DNA of 64,000 bases from Deltaproteobacteria bacterium (GTDB lineage Bacteria; Myxococcota_A; UBA9160; PR03). Below, piece after piece: positions 56,510-64,000 of the stretch. Within the stretch, counting starts at the first letter, position 1, and every line of letters begins with the position of its first letter. The notes under the pieces are model-generated. The model saw nothing but the letters and a program-made list of their open reading frames with translations. It was not told where the DNA came from and searched no databases. Location of the stretch: assembly GCA_035063765.1 (NCBI GenBank), contig JAPSFT010000002.1, forward strand, positions 90,646 through 154,645, given 5' to 3'. A program made the translations under genes and the position numbers.

Positions 56510-58318
56510 TCACACGTCGAGGCCGACCGCGCGCATCAGCTCGATCGCGTTGCTGCGGGTCACCACGCCGGGCTGCATGCGGTAGTCGAAATGCATGCGG
56601 CCGTCGACGAGTCGGTCCTCGAAGTGCACGTTCGCTGCGCAGAGCTCCGGGGCGTCCGCGAGGCGCGCGAGCGCGAGATCGTGGGTGGTGACGAGCCCGA
56701 TCGCCCCGCGCGCGACCAGGCTGCGCACGACGGCCTCGGCGCCGATCCGGCGGTCGTGGGAGTTCGTGCCGTGCAGCACCTCGTCGAGCAGGAAGAGCAC
56801 CGGGAGCGCTCCCTCCGTCGCGTCGACGATCCGGCGCAGGCGGCGGATCTCGGCGTAGAAGCGCGAGTGGCCTTCCTGGAGCGAGTCGTGGACCTGGATC
56901 GAGGCGCCGATCGCGCAGGGCGTCAGGCGCAGGGCGGCGGCGCGTACCGGGGCACCCGCCAGGGCGAGCACCGCGTTGGTCCCGACGCTGCGCAGCAGGG
57001 TGCTCTTGCCCGACATGTTCGAGCCCGAGACGACTAGCACGCGCCGGGCTCCGTCGAGCCGCAGGTCGTTGCGGACGCAGCGCGCCTCGGCGAGCAGCGC
57101 GTGCCCGAGCGCGCGCGCCTCGAAGCAGGGCGGGCCCTCGAGCAGCTCCGGCCAGGCGTCGGCGGGATGCTCGTAGGCCTGGCCCGCCAGCGAGGCCAGC
57201 GCCTCGAGCTCACCCACCGCTTCGATCCAGCGCCGGAGCGCCGGGCCGTGCCGGGCGCGCCAGGCGTCGACGGCAAAGGCCACCTGGGTGGTGAAGAGCA
57301 GCGCGGCCCCGATCGGTGCGAAGAGCTGGTTGCGGCGCGCGTCGAGGAGCTGCGCGAGGAGGGCGAGCCGGGCGATGGCCTTGGCGGGGGGCCTGCCGTC
57401 CTCCGCGGACACCGCGGCGCGCAGTGCCACCAGGCGCGGGGCGCCGAGCTCGGCGCGCTCGAGGATGGCGAGGAGCTCGGCGAGCAGGCCGAGATCGCGC
57501 ACGACGGTGTCGATCTCACGTAGCACGCGCCGCACCCGGCCGCGCACGCGCGCCGCGAAGCCGGCCGCGGTCGCGAGCACCACGAGCCAGGGCACCAGCA
57601 GCGGCGCGCCGAGCGCGAGGCCCGCGAGCCCGGCGAGCGATGCGAGGGCGAGCCCGAGCGCCGCCGCACGCAGTGCGGGCGGCGGCGGCGGCGGCGGCGC
57701 GTCGCCCCAGGCCGCGAGCGCCTCGGCGTGGAGGCCCGCCGCCACGCGTTCGCCGGCGAGCGCGAGCTCCTCGCGAAGGTCGAGCGCGTCGCGCAGCTCG
57801 GTCGCGGCGGCCTGGCGCGCACGGATCGCCTCCGGCGAGGAGGGCGCGAGCAGCCAGGAGGCCAGCACGTCCTCGCCAGCCGTCGTACGCGCGCGGCACA
57901 GCAGCTCGAAGAGGGAGCCTGCGCCGAAGAGGTCGAGATCCCCGGCGTAGGGATGGTGCGGGTCGCGGAAGCGCTCGCCCGCGCTGCCGCGACCCGCGAA
58001 GCGGGCGTCGAGGCGCGCCAGCCCGTCGTCGTACCAGGCGGCGGCGCGCTCGGCGCTCCGGCGGCGGTGCAGCAGCCGGTCGTGCCGGACCACGAGCGCC
58101 GCGAAGGCGAGCGCCGGCGCGCCGAGCGTCCAGGCGGGAAGGCGCCCGTCGCCGACCACGCCCCACAGGAGCGCGAGCCCGGCCACGAAGACGGCAAGCC
58201 GCGCGTTCGAGACGCGTCGCGCAGAGGCGCCGGTGCGGGCTGCCTCGGCGCTCCGGACTGCGCGCCGGCGCTCGTACTCGGCCTGCGCGGGGCTGGCGGG
58301 CTCGGCGGCGACCGTCAT
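56510..58318 (-). CDS. Membrane-anchored MutS-like ATPase
   Basis: 602 residues. The C-terminal third is the MutS ATPase domain: Walker A GSNMSGKSTLLRSVG (about residues 430-445), Walker B LFLLDEVLHGTNSHDRR, then VTTHDLALARLADAP. The N-terminal mismatch-binding domain of MutS is absent. Instead there are hydrophobic segments near residues 40-80 (LAVFVAGLALLWGVV, APALAFAALVV) and 215-260 (LGLALASLAGLAGLALGAPL), predicting membrane insertion. Members occur in many bacteria without a known function. Not expected to do mismatch repair. Confidence 0.85.
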   Translation of the reverse strand: MTVAAEPASPAQAEYERRRAVRSAEAARTGASARRVSNARLAVFVAGLALLWGVVGDGRLPAWTLGAPALAFAALVVRHDRLLHRRRSAERAAAWYDDGLARLDARFAGRGSAGERFRDPHHPYAGDLDLFGAGSLFELLCRARTTAGEDVLASWLLAPSSPEAIRARQAAATELRDALDLREELALAGERVAAGLHAEALAAWGDAPPPPPPPALRAAALGLALASLAGLAGLALGAPLLVPWLVVLATAAGFAARVRGRVRRVLREIDTVVRDLGLLAELLAILERAELGAPRLVALRAAVSAEDGRPPAKAIARLALLAQLLDARRNQLFAPIGAALLFTTQVAFAVDAWRARHGPALRRWIEAVGELEALASLAGQAYEHPADAWPELLEGPPCFEARALGHALLAEARCVRNDLRLDGARRVLVVSGSNMSGKSTLLRSVGTNAVLALAGAPVRAAALRLTPCAIGASIQVHDSLQEGHSRFYAEIRRLRRIVDATEGALPVLFLLDEVLHGTNSHDRRIGAEAVVRSLVARGAIGLVTTHDLALARLADAPELCAANVHFEDRLVDGRMHFDYRMQPGVVTRSNAIELMRAVGLDV

Positions 58319-58454
58319 GGGCGCCCGAGTCTGTGCCAGCAGCGCGCGGGACGCACCGGGTCCGCGCCGGCCGGCCAGGGGCTCGAGGACCGGGCAAGCG
58401 CAGCTCGGCGGGGAGGCGTTACGGTTCCGCCGCGTCCTGCCGAGGGGGAAGGGG

Positions 58455-59927
58455 ATGGACCGTCGCGTCGCCGCCCGCAGCACCCGAGGCCGCCCGTGGT
58501 GCCTCGCGCTCGGGCTCGCCTGTACGCTCGCCGGGTCCGCCCCGGCCCGCGCGCAGGAGAGCTTCCTCCTGCCGCTCGAGGCCGCTGCGCCCCTTGCCCT
58601 CGGGACCGCGTGGGACCGCGGCGAAGCGCGGCCGATCGGCGACCCGGGTGCCTGCATGGGCGGGGCGGGCGCCGAGCGGCACGAGGGGGGGCCCACGACC
58701 TGGACGCTCGTCGTGCTCTCGCGTGCCGGGGGGCGCCTCCTCGTCGGCGCCCACGTGGCCCGCACGATCGCGAGCGAGGGGCTCGCCGAGGCGCGGATCC
58801 CCGACGCCGCGCGCAGGCTCGCGCAGGGCGAGGGTGCGGACTTCCGCCTCCTGTGCGGTGACGGCTTCGTGGCGGCGCGCGCGCTCGGGGGCCAGTACGT
58901 GGGCGAGATCGAGATCGGTCCCGGGCAGGCACGGGCGGCCTCGGCCCGGCTGCGCACGGGGGTGTGGACCGAGCCCGGGCCGTTCCAGGCCGGGCTCGAG
59001 GCACTTGCCAGGGCGACCGGAGCCCAGGCTCGCGAGCTTCCCGGCGGCCGCCGCTCCGAAGCAGTGCCGATCGCGCCCGACGAGCTCGCCCGGCGCGCGC
59101 TCGCCTTCCCGGACACGGTGACCGCGGAGACCGCGGCGCCGTTCCTCGCGATGGTGCGCAGCTATCCCGAGTGGGCCTTCGCCGGCACCACGATCGCGAT
59201 CGACCCGACGCTCGGCTGGGGCGACGCCGCGCGAGCGGTGTTCCTCCACGACGCGGCTGCTGGCGGTTCCGCGGCGGCAGCGCGCTCGGCGGAGATGCGC
59301 AAGGCGGTCGTGAAGCGGCGCCCTGGCGATCCGCGCCGGCCCTTCGGGATTCCTGCCGGCGCCGCGTTCGCGGGACGCGCCGTCGAGCCGGGAAGCGCGG
59401 CGGAGGCCGGGCTCGCGGGGGGAGCCGAGCCCGCGGCGAACCCGTCCGCCCCCGCCGCGGCTCCTGCAGCCCCGCCGGCGCCGGCACCGGCCGTCGAGGC
59501 GCTGCCGGCATCCGTGGCTGCGACCGCGGCCGAGCCGCCTCCCCCCGTGGCGCAGCGCCGCCGCATGGCGGCCCTCGTCTATGCGGGCCCGGAGGGCGGG
59601 ACGCCGGTCTTCGCCACCACCCAGGCCCCTCCCGGCGTCTACGCCGAGAAGGTGAAGCAGCGGGTCTACTGGGTGCCCGGCGTGGCCGCTCCGACCGACG
59701 CGGTGCGCGAGGCGCTGGCCCGGGCGGCGGCGGCGCCTCCGGCGCGCGGGACCACGATCGTCGTCGCCGAGGTCGCGGGGACGGCCGTGGTCCTCACCGA
59801 CGTCGCACCGGCGCCCGGCATCCATGCGGAGCCGGCGGGTGCGCTGCAGGCCTGGATCGCCGGCGTGACGGCGCCGACCCCTGCCCAGCGCGAGGCCCTC
59901 GCCGCCGCCGCCCGGGGCGGCGACTGA
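58455..59927 (+). CDS. Uncharacterised secreted protein
   Basis: 490 residues. Clear signal peptide (CLALGLACTLAGSAPARAQE). The N-terminal half looks folded (LVVLSRAGGRLLVGAHVART, MVRSYPEWAFAGTTIAID). A proline/alanine linker leads to a C-terminal region of about 120 residues (LVYAGPEGGTPVFATTQAPP, GTTIVVAEVAGTAVVLTDV). No catalytic motif or family recognised. GAGGGGGAAGGGG precedes ATG 58455. Divergent from the MutS-like gene. Confidence 0.72.
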   Translation: MDRRVAARSTRGRPWCLALGLACTLAGSAPARAQESFLLPLEAAAPLALGTAWDRGEARPIGDPGACMGGAGAERHEGGPTTWTLVVLSRAGGRLLVGAHVARTIASEGLAEARIPDAARRLAQGEGADFRLLCGDGFVAARALGGQYVGEIEIGPGQARAASARLRTGVWTEPGPFQAGLEALARATGAQARELPGGRRSEAVPIAPDELARRALAFPDTVTAETAAPFLAMVRSYPEWAFAGTTIAIDPTLGWGDAARAVFLHDAAAGGSAAAARSAEMRKAVVKRRPGDPRRPFGIPAGAAFAGRAVEPGSAAEAGLAGGAEPAANPSAPAAAPAAPPAPAPAVEALPASVAATAAEPPPPVAQRRRMAALVYAGPEGGTPVFATTQAPPGVYAEKVKQRVYWVPGVAAPTDAVREALARAAAAPPARGTTIVVAEVAGTAVVLTDVAPAPGIHAEPAGALQAWIAGVTAPTPAQREALAAAARGGD

Positions 59928-60014
59928 CGCGGCCCCGGAGGCGCGACTACCCTCCGCCCCCCGATCGCTGGCTCGGCCGGGCGCCTGCGCGCTCCGCGCC
60001 GGAGGGGGCCCGAC

Positions 60015-61583
60015 TTGCGCGTCCTGCTGATCAACCCGTCCTACCCGTTCGAGGAGTTCCCGCGCCTGCTCGTGACGCTCCCCTACCTGGCCGCCGCCCT
60101 GCGCGCCGAGGGTCACGAGGTCGAGATCCTCGACTTCCTGCTCGCACGGGTGACACCCGAGAAGGTCGAGCGCCGCATGCAGCGCTTCCGGCCCGAGCTC
60201 GTCGGGATCACCTCGGTCACGCTCAACCACCACATCGCGGAGTCGATCGCGGAGGTCGTGCGCAAGTGCGACGAGCGGGTGCCGATCGTGATGGGTGGCC
60301 ACCACGTCTCCTTCGAGATCGAGGGCTCCTTCCAGCGCCTGCCCGCCCTCGACTTCGTCGCGATCGGTGAGGGGGAGCACACCCTGTGCGAGCTCGCGCG
60401 TGCGCTCGAGGGGCGTCTGGACCTGCGCGACGTGAGGGGCCTGGCCGGCATCGACCGCTCGACGGGCCGCGCCTGGAAGAACGCGCCGCGCCCGATCGAG
60501 GACGACCTCGACACGCTGCCGGAGCCGGCCCGCGACCTGATGCCGCTGGCGCGCTACCTGGCCTTCGACAGCCACGCGAGCGTCGTGACCAGCCGCGGCT
60601 GCCCCTACGAGTGCATCTTCTGCTCGGCGCCGGCCTGGAACGGCCGCCGGGTGCGCTACCGGGATCCCAAGCGCTGCATGGACGAGATCGAGGAGCTGGC
60701 CCGGCTCGGCTTCACCGAGATCACGATCGAGGACGACCTCTTCACGCTCTACCGCAAGCACTTCCTGGCCGTGTGCGGCGAGCTGATCGAGCGCGACACG
60801 GGGATCCGCTGGAACGCCTTCTCGCGCGTCGACACGATCACGCCCGAGATCGTCGCCACGATGGCGAAGGCCGGCTGCCAGGCGATCTGCTTCGGGGTCG
60901 AGAGCGGGAGCCAGGAGATCCTGGATCGCGTCAAGAAGCACTCGAACCTGGCCAAGGTGAAGGACGCCATGCGCATGGCGCAGGATGCCGGGATCTGCGC
61001 GCTGGCCTCGTTCATCGTGGGGCTGCCCGGCGAGACCGAGGAGACGCTGCGCCAGACGGTCGCCTTCGCGGAGGAGCTGCAGAAGGAGTTCGGCTCGCTC
61101 TACGGCTTCCACATCCTGTCGCCCTTCCCGGGCACCGAAGTGCGTGCGAAGGCCGCCGAGTACGGGCTCGAGATCCTCCACAGCGACTGGACGCGGTACG
61201 ACGCCAACCACGTGGTGTCGCGCACGCCCGGCGCGAGCCCCGAGGCGATCCAGGCCGTCTCGGACGCCTACGAGGACACGATCGAGCGCTACCTGCGCTA
61301 TCAGGACCACCTCTACGCCACCGACCAGCTCCGGGGCTACGAGCGCAAGACCTATCTGCGCCGGCGGCGCCAGGCCCTGCTCTGGAAGCTGCTGCTCGAG
61401 GAGGTGGTGGAGTCGCTCCCGGCCTTCCCGGGCGACGGCGCGGCGGGCCTCGGGCAGGCGGTCGCGGAGGCGACGGGCGTGGATGCCGGACTTGCCGCCG
61501 ACGAGATGCAGCGCGTGATCGCGCTCGGGGCGCTGGTCGGGGACCGGACGCCGGAGGGGGTGCGCTGGCGCTGGGCGGAGTGA
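60015..61583 (+). CDS. Radical SAM protein with B12-binding-like N-domain
   Basis: 522 residues, TTG start after GGAGG. Residues 1-140 have the cobalamin-binding-like Rossmann fold (RVLLINPSYPFEEFPRLLVT, IVMGGHHVSFEIEGSF), but the DxHxxG motif is missing. The radical SAM cluster cysteines are C196, C200 and C203 (TSRGCPYECIFC). IGEGEHTL and FGVESGSQEILDRVKK with FIVGLPGETEETL are typical of the B12-radical SAM methylase/cyclase group. The reaction cannot be deduced. The GMC oxidase gene follows after 4 bases. Confidence 0.88.
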   Translation: MRVLLINPSYPFEEFPRLLVTLPYLAAALRAEGHEVEILDFLLARVTPEKVERRMQRFRPELVGITSVTLNHHIAESIAEVVRKCDERVPIVMGGHHVSFEIEGSFQRLPALDFVAIGEGEHTLCELARALEGRLDLRDVRGLAGIDRSTGRAWKNAPRPIEDDLDTLPEPARDLMPLARYLAFDSHASVVTSRGCPYECIFCSAPAWNGRRVRYRDPKRCMDEIEELARLGFTEITIEDDLFTLYRKHFLAVCGELIERDTGIRWNAFSRVDTITPEIVATMAKAGCQAICFGVESGSQEILDRVKKHSNLAKVKDAMRMAQDAGICALASFIVGLPGETEETLRQTVAFAEELQKEFGSLYGFHILSPFPGTEVRAKAAEYGLEILHSDWTRYDANHVVSRTPGASPEAIQAVSDAYEDTIERYLRYQDHLYATDQLRGYERKTYLRRRRQALLWKLLLEEVVESLPAFPGDGAAGLGQAVAEATGVDAGLAADEMQRVIALGALVGDRTPEGVRWRWAE

Positions 61584-61587
61584 GCGC

Positions 61588-63078
61588 GTGAGCGAGCCTC
61601 GCCTGCGGGCCGACGCCGTCGTCGTGGGCTCGGGTGCGGGCGGCGCTCCGGCCGCCGCCGCGCTCGCCGAGGCGGGGCTCGAGGTGGTGCTGCTCGAGGC
61701 CGGCGCGCGCTGGGAGACGCGCGACTTCGACGGCGAAGAGGCGCGGATGCTCGCGCGCCTCATGAAGGCCACGACCGCGTCCGGCAGCGGCATGGAGCTC
61801 TACGCCGGCGCCTGCGTCGGCGGCTCGACGGTGGTGAACGACGCCCTGTGCTGGGCGCCGCCGCCCGAGGTGCTCGCGCGCTGGCGCGCCGAGCACGGGC
61901 TCGTGGGGCTCACGGAGAGCACGCTTGCGCCGCACGTCGAGCGCGTCTGGGCGGAGATCGGCGCGGCGCCGACGGGCCCCGCGAACCTCTCACGCAACGC
62001 GCGGCTGCTCGAGGCCGGCGCCCGGCGCCTCGGCTGGGCCGGCGCGGCGATGGCGCGCAACGTGCGCGGCTGCGTGAACCTGGGCCTGTGCAATCTCGGC
62101 TGCCCGAGCGGCGCGAAGCAGTCGGCGCTCCTCACCTGGGTGCCGCGCGCCGAACGCGCGGGCGCGCGGGTCCTCGCACACGCGCGGGCGCTGCGCGTGG
62201 CGATCGAGGCCGGCCGCGCGCGCGGCGTCGAGGTGCTGCGACTCGACCCGGCGAGCGGCGAGCCGGCCGGTCCCTTGCGCGTCGAGGCGCCGCTCGTGGT
62301 CCTGGCCGCGGGCATCCTCGAGACCCCGGCGCTGCTCCTGCGCAGCGGGATCGCGGCGGGCGAGGGGCTCCAGTTGCATTCGAGCGTGTCGGTGACGGCG
62401 CGCTTCGCGGAGCCCGTCTACGGCTTCTTCGGGCCGACCATGGCCTACGCCGTGACCGAGTTCAGCGACGTCCACGGCCGGCACGGGCCCGGCTTCATGC
62501 TCGAGAACGTGTCGGTGGCAGCGCCCGTCACCGCGAACGCGCTGCCCCGCTTCGGAGCCGATCTCGAGCGGGCGATGGGCGCGCTCCCCCACCTGGCGCG
62601 TACCGTGGTGGTGCTGCGCGACGAAGCGCGCGGCCGGGTGACGCTCGCGCGCGACGGCAGCGCCCGCATTGCCTACGCGCCGACGCCCGGCGACCTCGGG
62701 CGCATCGGCGACGCGATCGGGCGGCTCGCGCGCCTCTACCTCGCAGCCGGGGCCGAGGAGGTGTGGCTCCCGCTCGAGGCGAGCGCGCCGATCCGCAGCG
62801 AGGCCGAGCTCGCGGCGCTCGCGCCCCGCGCGCTCGGCCCCCGGGATCTCACGCTGCTCTACGCGGTGCACCTCTTCGGCGGCGCCGCCATGGGCGGCGA
62901 CCCGGCGCACAGCGTCTGCGACGAGGCGGGCGCCGTACGCGGTGTCGCGGGCCTGTACGTGAGCGACGCGTCGTCGCTGCCCGGCAACACCGGCGTGAAC
63001 CCGCAGGTCACGATCATGGCGAACGCGCTGCGCATCGCCGAACGGGCGCGGACCGGCGAGCGTGCGAGGGCTGCATGA
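61588..63078 (+). CDS. GMC-family FAD oxidoreductase
   Basis: 496 residues, GTG start. FAD site VVGSGAGGAPAAAALAEAG (13-31), the GMC block AGACVGGSTVVNDALCWAPP, and the C-terminal HLFGGAAMGGDP and LPGNTGVNPQVTIMANAL with the catalytic His and Asn. A cysteine-rich segment GCVNLGLCNLGCPSGAKQS is like that in long-chain-alcohol and cholesterol-oxidase-type GMC enzymes. It oxidises an alcohol, with electrons going to oxygen or an acceptor. It overlaps its Tat partner gene in ATGA. Confidence 0.88.
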   Translation: MSEPRLRADAVVVGSGAGGAPAAAALAEAGLEVVLLEAGARWETRDFDGEEARMLARLMKATTASGSGMELYAGACVGGSTVVNDALCWAPPPEVLARWRAEHGLVGLTESTLAPHVERVWAEIGAAPTGPANLSRNARLLEAGARRLGWAGAAMARNVRGCVNLGLCNLGCPSGAKQSALLTWVPRAERAGARVLAHARALRVAIEAGRARGVEVLRLDPASGEPAGPLRVEAPLVVLAAGILETPALLLRSGIAAGEGLQLHSSVSVTARFAEPVYGFFGPTMAYAVTEFSDVHGRHGPGFMLENVSVAAPVTANALPRFGADLERAMGALPHLARTVVVLRDEARGRVTLARDGSARIAYAPTPGDLGRIGDAIGRLARLYLAAGAEEVWLPLEASAPIRSEAELAALAPRALGPRDLTLLYAVHLFGGAAMGGDPAHSVCDEAGAVRGVAGLYVSDASSLPGNTGVNPQVTIMANALRIAERARTGERARAA

Positions 63079-63731
63079 GCCGGCCGAGCATCGGCGTGAA
63101 CGGCATCGGGCATCGGTGTGAGCCTCGGGAGGCGCCGGGTGTGAACGCGGCGGGGCCCACGCGCGAGGTCGAAGCCGCGCTCGCGCGCCTCGATCGGCGC
63201 GGCTTCCTGCGTCTCGCCGGCACCGCGACGGCCGCGGGCCTCCTGCCGGCAGGCTGCGGCGCCGCCCCGGCCGCGCTTGCGCCGCCGCCCGGGCTGCGCC
63301 TCGCCGTCCTCTCGCCGCGCGCCTACGCCACCTTCCAGGCCTTCGCGCTGCGTCTCGTCGGCCCCGCCTGCAGCGCGCTCGTCACCTCGCGCGCGATCGA
63401 CCCGGCGGCCGCGGCCGACGCATGGGTGGCGCGCCTGCCCGGACTCGCGAGCGCGCTCGGGCAGGGTCTCGCCGTCCTCGAGTGGGCGGTGTGGCCGCTC
63501 CTGCCGAAGCTCGCTCCCTTCACGGCCCTGGACGCCCGGGCGCAGGATCGCGTGCTCGAAGATCTCCTGCGTTCGCGCATGGCTATCAAGCGAGACCTCT
63601 ACCGGGGTCTCAAATCCCTCGCGACCCTCACGGTCTACGCCCAGCCGGCCGTCCGCTCCCGGCTCGGGCACCCGGGGCCCTTCTCGGCCGAGGGCATCGC
63701 CGCGGCGATGCGCTGGGGCGACGGACCCTGA
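63075..63731 (+). CDS. Tat-exported GMC partner (gluconate 2-dehydrogenase subunit 3-like)
   Basis: 218 residues. A twin-arginine signal RRGFLRLAGTATAAGLLPAG is at 41-60, followed by Cys61, a possible lipobox (LPAGC). The remainder is helical (YATFQAFALRLVGPA, RVLEDLLRSRMAIKRDLYRG). Such small Tat proteins accompany GMC dehydrogenases, escorting the FAD subunit across the membrane. The ATG overlaps the GMC stop, though the 40 residues before the Tat motif are long and atypical; a GTG at 63119 or 63140 is an alternative start. Confidence 0.75.
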   Translation: MSRPSIGVNGIGHRCEPREAPGVNAAGPTREVEAALARLDRRGFLRLAGTATAAGLLPAGCGAAPAALAPPPGLRLAVLSPRAYATFQAFALRLVGPACSALVTSRAIDPAAAADAWVARLPGLASALGQGLAVLEWAVWPLLPKLAPFTALDARAQDRVLEDLLRSRMAIKRDLYRGLKSLATLTVYAQPAVRSRLGHPGPFSAEGIAAAMRWGDGP

Positions 63732-63904
63732 AGGTTCTGGGATCCCGAGAAATTCTCCGAGGGAATCCAGCGGCTTGCCTGGATGGTCGGGCTCGGGCAG
63801 CGCTGCGAGCGGGACGACCGCGCGGCGGGGGGCTCGCGCAAGCGGAAGCCTTCGCCTACAAGACTGTCGACGGTCGCGCTGGCGAGATCTTCGCGCCCGA
63901 CCGG
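63732..63904. other. Intergenic, possible coding remnant
   Basis: The bases after the stop read on as RFWDPEKFSEGIQRLAWMVG and, in a shifted frame, EAFAYKTVDGRAGEIFAPDR. Both look protein-like, but no intact frame joins them and no family is recognised. It may be a broken gene whose rest lies beyond the window. Confidence 0.35.
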
Positions 63905-63956
63905 CCGGCGAGCTGGGCCGGCGAGCTGGGCCGGCGAGCTGGGCCGGCGAGCTGGG
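63905..63956. repeat. 13-base tandem repeat, four copies
   Basis: CCGGCGAGCTGGG is repeated exactly four times in 52 bases. The period is not a multiple of 3, so it shifts frame with each copy. Such simple repeats are prone to slippage. Confidence 0.85.
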
Positions 63957-63973
63957 GACAGGCCCGGCGATTC

Positions 63974-64000
63974 GGCGATTCTCGCGTCGCGAGAATCGCC
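63974..64000. repeat. Perfect 12-bp inverted repeat at the window edge
   Basis: GGCGATTCTCGC (63974-63985), spacer GTC, then the exact reverse complement GCGAGAATCGCC ending at 64000. CGGCGATT is directly repeated just before it. It may be a terminator, a mobile-element end or one unit of a repeat family; the window stops here. Confidence 0.7.

Overview
The window is a GC-rich bacterial chromosome segment, with third codon positions almost always G or C and GTG or TTG starts common. Gene order is that of the former Deltaproteobacteria: rpsB-tsf-pyrH-frr-uppS-dxr-rseP, and ilvC-psd-pssA-leuA-leuB-asd/usg-truA-rplM-rpsI. There is a PEP-CTERM protein at 82-1062 and a possible second at 32223-32849, plus outer-membrane-type cytochrome c, PilZ, GGDEF and DUF4388 signalling proteins and ether-lipid-type enzymes. 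A Gram-negative, probably aerobic member of the Myxococcota/Binatota/Desulfobacterota neighbourhood is the best guess (inference).

Layout. 1-2.5 kb is an accessory patch: a secreted formylglycine-generating-enzyme-fold (SUMF1) protein with PEP-CTERM anchor, a 31-residue stub of an Avd-like four-helix-bundle protein, a hicAB module whose hicA is frameshifted, and a broken second copy of the SUMF1 C-terminus. This could be the wreck of a diversity-generating retroelement, but no reverse transcriptase or convincing template repeat is visible. 2.5-9.3 kb: thioredoxin-TPR chaperone, response regulator-diguanylate cyclase, small membrane protein, rarA, nadK-recN, FHA protein. 9.3-13.4 kb: secA and argJ. 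13.4-21.3 kb: a translation/isoprenoid/envelope operon, rpsB-tsf-pyrH-frr-uppS-dxr-rseP-tsaB, with translationally coupled junctions and no cdsA. 21.3-28.7 kb: DUF465 gene, ilvC, psd-pssA, leuA-leuB, an aspartate-semialdehyde-dehydrogenase homologue without its catalytic residues, truA. 28.7-32.2 kb: rplM-rpsI, NUDIX-pyrG, tRNA-Val(CAC) and tRNA-Arg(CCG). 32.2-38.1 kb, minus strand: a secreted protein, ilvN, ilvB, uvrA. 38.1-47.97 kb: pcm, PilZ protein, M20 peptidase, a c-type haem protein, pseudo-receiver/DUF4388/TPR protein, rhomboid protease, 7TM histidine kinase, metallo-beta-lactamase-fold hydrolase. 48.0-51.8 kb: a 59-residue zinc-ribbon gene, then a minus-strand operon cytochrome c lipoprotein-GlpD-AGPS (alkyl-DHAP synthase family). 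51.9-58.3 kb: UbiB/AarF-type kinase, a LuxR-type regulator overlapping tail to tail with its likely sensor kinase, an unknown 92-residue protein, a membrane-anchored MutS-like ATPase. 58.4-64 kb: unknown secreted protein, radical SAM protein, GMC oxidoreductase with a Tat-exported partner, then tandem repeats and a perfect inverted repeat at the window edge.

How genes work together. Branched-chain amino acid synthesis (ilvBN, ilvC, leuAB) is split into two blocks about 10 kb apart on opposite strands. Psd and PssA make phosphatidylethanolamine; UppS and Dxr feed isoprenoid carriers. GlpD and the AGPS-family enzyme would connect glycerol-3-phosphate, DHAP and ether lipid chemistry. Several promoters fit TTGAC(A/G)-N17/18-TAnnnn, and at three of them the -35 box contains the stop codon of the gene upstream. 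No phage, complete transposon or CRISPR array was seen.
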